From the NCBI GenBank assembly GCA_030038715.1, contig JASHSO010000162.1:1-17148 (forward strand): a DNA stretch of 17,148 nt, read 5' to 3'. Of this stretch, positions 14,959 to 17,148 are shown one piece after another (positions within the stretch are counted from its first letter, which is position 1; each line of letters starts with the position of its first letter). This DNA comes from Streptosporangiaceae bacterium (GTDB taxonomy: Bacteria > Actinomycetota > Actinomycetes > Streptosporangiales > Streptosporangiaceae). Under the pieces are notes generated by a model that worked only from the letters and a program-made list of their open reading frames with translations, had not been told where the DNA came from and did no database searches. The translations under genes and the position numbers were made by a program.

Positions 14959-16967
14959 CGGGCACCGCCCGGGGCGAAGTGGGCGAGCACTTCCGGGTTG
15001 GCCAGCGCGGCCGGGTCAGCAGCTTCGGCCACCGGCGTGCCCAGCAGGATCTTCCTGACGGGCACCTCGAGCTTCTTGCCGGACAGCGTGCGCGGAATGC
15101 CTGGCACCTGGTGAATCTCGTCCGGAACGTGCCGCGGTGACAGCTCGGTGCGTAGCAGCGATCTGACCCTCGACGTCAGCGCGTCATCGACCTGCTGGCC
15201 GGCGGCCGGCACGACGTAGAGGATCAGCCTTCCGTCCTGGCCGAGCTTGCCAGTGTCGACAACCAGGCTGTCCACGATCTCGGGCATTGCCTCGATGACC
15301 CGGTAAAACTCGCTGGTGCCCATCCGCACACCGCCTCGGTTCAGGGTGGCATCGGAGCGGCCGTAGATGATGCAGCCGCCGTCGGGCAGAACCATGATCC
15401 AGTCACCGTGCCGCCACACGCCGGGATAGTCAGCGAAGTAGCTCGCTCGGTACCGCTCACCACCTGGGTCGTTCCAGAACCCGACTGGCATGGACGGCAT
15501 CGGCCTGGTGAGCACGAGCTCGCCCACTTCGCCGATCAGGGGAGTGCCCGCCGGGTCGAACGCCTCGACCTTGGCGCCCAGGCACGGGCCGGAGATCACG
15601 CCGGCCCGCACGGGCAGCAGCGGGCATGGCCCGACGAACCCGGTACACAGGTCAGTGCCGCCCGAGAACGAGCCGAGAATCAGGTCGGATGACCCCGTTC
15701 CCACCTCCCGGTACACCCAGCGGAAGCCTTCAGGCGTGAGCGGAGAGCCGGTGGAGCCAATCCCGCGCAAGGCCGAAAGATCGTGCTGCTTCGCCGGGCG
15801 CAGTCCTTCCTTCATGCAGCTCAGCAAGTAGGGCGCTCCGGTGCCGGCATAAGTAACGCCCGTTTCGGCGACCAGCCGCCACAGCGCGCTGCCATCCGGG
15901 TACGTGGCACTGCCGTCGTGGGCCACCACGGTCGCGCCGACCAGCAGGCCTCCGACCAGGTAGTTCCACATCATCCAGCCGGTCGTGGTGTACCAGAAGA
16001 ACGTGTCCGCGCTGGTCAGATCCTGGTGCATGCTGAGCGCCTTGAGGTGCTCCAGGACGATACCGCCATGGCTGTGCACGATCGGCTTGGGTAGCCCGGT
16101 GGTTCCCGATGAATACAAAACCCACAATGGATGGGAAAAGGGGACCTCAGCGAACTGCGGCTCCGCGGCCGCGCCGTCCCGCGTCCCGAACGCGGCCCAG
16201 TCGAGCACGGGTACTGGCAGGCCGCCGCCGTCCGGGCCCGTGCCGAGGTAGTCCACCATGACTGCGGCCTTCAGCCCCGGCAGCTCGGCTGCGATCGCGG
16301 CGACCGCAGCACGGCGGTCGAACTGACGTCCGCCGTAGACATACCCGTCCATGGCGAACATGACCGTGGGTGAGATCTGCGCGAACCTGTCGATCACGCT
16401 GCGCGCTCCGAAGTCCGGCGAGCAGGATGTCCAGATCGCGCCCAGACTCGTGGTGGCCAGCATGGCGATCAGCGCCTCCGGCGAGTTCGTCAGGTAGCCG
16501 GCCACCCGGTCACCGAGCCCGACGCCGAGCGCTGCCAGGCCCGCCTGGACCCTGGCGACCTGCCGGCGCAATTCGCCGTAACTCAGCGTTCCGTGGCGGC
16601 CGGTCTCCGAGCTGAAGATCAGGGCCGCGCGGTCGGGGTGGCTGGCTGCGAGATGCAGCGCGTTCCGCGCGTAATTGACGGTACTGCCGGCGAACCACTC
16701 CGTGCCGGGCATCTCCCCTGCCAGCACGGGACCGCTGCCGCGCTCGCCGAGCACGCCGAAGAAGTCCCAGACCGAGGACCAGAACCCGGCCAGGTCGCTG
16801 ACCGACCACCGCCAGAGCTCTGGGTAGTCGCGCGTGGCCGGGCCGCCGTGGTCGGCCAGCCAGCGAGCGTAGCTCGTGAGGACGGCGCGCTCCTTGACCG
16901 CCACGGACGGTTCCCAGAGCGTCTCGCCGTAATCCCGGTCGACCGCAGATGCTAGGTCGTCGCTCAC
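14955..16967 (-). CDS. aacS: Acetoacetyl-CoA synthetase (acetoacetate-CoA ligase)
   Basis: A 670-residue ANL-superfamily enzyme that activates acetoacetate with ATP and CoA. The AMP-binding P-loop YSSGTTGLPKP is at about 285-295, the A8-like region is GRSDATLNRGGVRMGTSEFY, and the adenylation lysine is in TLSGKKLEVP (Lys631). The segments CSPDFGARSVIDRFAQI and GTEWFAGSTVNYARN distinguish acetoacetyl-CoA synthetases from acetyl-CoA synthetases. A GTG at 16967 was chosen as start: a GGGGGG run lies 8 bases upstream and the resulting length suits the family. An ATG at 17021 would add 18 residues and has only a weak site, but cannot be excluded. It is the first gene of the aacS-kynA-gdh operon. 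The remaining 127 bp to the right edge show no gene and no clearly spaced promoter; a CATACT box lies near 17043. Confidence 0.93.
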   Translation of the reverse strand: MSDDLASAVDRDYGETLWEPSVAVKERAVLTSYARWLADHGGPATRDYPELWRWSVSDLAGFWSSVWDFFGVLGERGSGPVLAGEMPGTEWFAGSTVNYARNALHLAASHPDRAALIFSSETGRHGTLSYGELRRQVARVQAGLAALGVGLGDRVAGYLTNSPEALIAMLATTSLGAIWTSCSPDFGARSVIDRFAQISPTVMFAMDGYVYGGRQFDRRAAVAAIAAELPGLKAAVMVDYLGTGPDGGGLPVPVLDWAAFGTRDGAAAEPQFAEVPFSHPLWVLYSSGTTGLPKPIVHSHGGIVLEHLKALSMHQDLTSADTFFWYTTTGWMMWNYLVGGLLVGATVVAHDGSATYPDGSALWRLVAETGVTYAGTGAPYLLSCMKEGLRPAKQHDLSALRGIGSTGSPLTPEGFRWVYREVGTGSSDLILGSFSGGTDLCTGFVGPCPLLPVRAGVISGPCLGAKVEAFDPAGTPLIGEVGELVLTRPMPSMPVGFWNDPGGERYRASYFADYPGVWRHGDWIMVLPDGGCIIYGRSDATLNRGGVRMGTSEFYRVIEAMPEIVDSLVVDTGKLGQDGRLILYVVPAAGQQVDDALTSRVRSLLRTELSPRHVPDEIHQVPGIPRTLSGKKLEVPVRKILLGTPVAEAADPAALANPEVLAHFAPGGAR

Positions 16968-17148
16968 GCTGCACGCCCCCCACCCGCCGGCCGCAGGCCC
17001 CGGCAGAGCCCTGTCTTTCATTGACCCGACTGTTATCTCCCAGTATGAACCGCCCGGCGCGGCTCCGGACGACCCGATTGGCGGCCTGGGGAAAGCTTTC
17101 TGCCAACGGGCAGTGAATCGGCCACCGGCTTAATCCACCCGACTTCGA

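Overview
This is a GC-rich (actinobacterial-type) chromosomal window of 17,148 bases. The organism is best read as a member of the Actinomycetota. The evidence is strong G/C preference at third codon positions, frequent GTG starts, and the neighbourhood release factor 2 - ftsE - ftsX - smpB - ssrA (tmRNA), which is typical of that phylum. The large 180-kDa-class NAD-dependent glutamate dehydrogenase also fits. I cannot name the genus. All but one of the genes lie on the minus strand.

Layout from left to right. Positions 1-734 hold the N-terminal 244 residues of a Rieske non-haem iron oxygenase. It has a well-formed, apparently leaderless promoter and a TetR-like palindrome lying over its start codon. 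Positions 855-1814 encode a proline iminopeptidase. A gene-free stretch (1815-2300) follows, carrying a 61-bp near-perfect palindrome, short GC-rich tandem repeats and a terminator-like hairpin. Positions 2301-2678 are a complete tmRNA gene, recognised from the encoded CCA end, the paired acceptor stem and a tag reading frame for ANTTRTSLALAA. Between it and the next gene is about 375 bp of unusually hairpin-rich DNA.

Positions 3056-7198 look like one transcription unit read right to left: ftsE, ftsX, smpB and a penicillin-binding-protein-like gene. FtsE/FtsX is the divisome ABC complex that usually controls cell-wall hydrolysis. SmpB is the protein partner of the tmRNA encoded just downstream. 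The PBP-like protein keeps the overall fold signatures but has lost all three transpeptidase catalytic motifs, so it looks like a pseudo-enzyme. A small zinc-ribbon/membrane protein (7321-7506) is divergent from ftsE. After a six-copy 19-bp tandem repeat comes prfB (7880-8983), whose stop-codon-reading tripeptide is SKY instead of the usual SPF.

Positions 9130-16967 look like a second operon, transcribed in the order acetoacetyl-CoA synthetase, tryptophan 2,3-dioxygenase, NAD-glutamate dehydrogenase. The first two genes overlap by 4 bases. This suggests a catabolic unit for amino acids and ketone-body-type carbon.

The observations most worth following are the catalytically dead PBP coupled to smpB and ftsEX, the SKY variant of RF2, the structured RNA-like stretch upstream of the tmRNA, and the 61-bp palindrome. 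All family assignments come from reading motifs; no database search was run.
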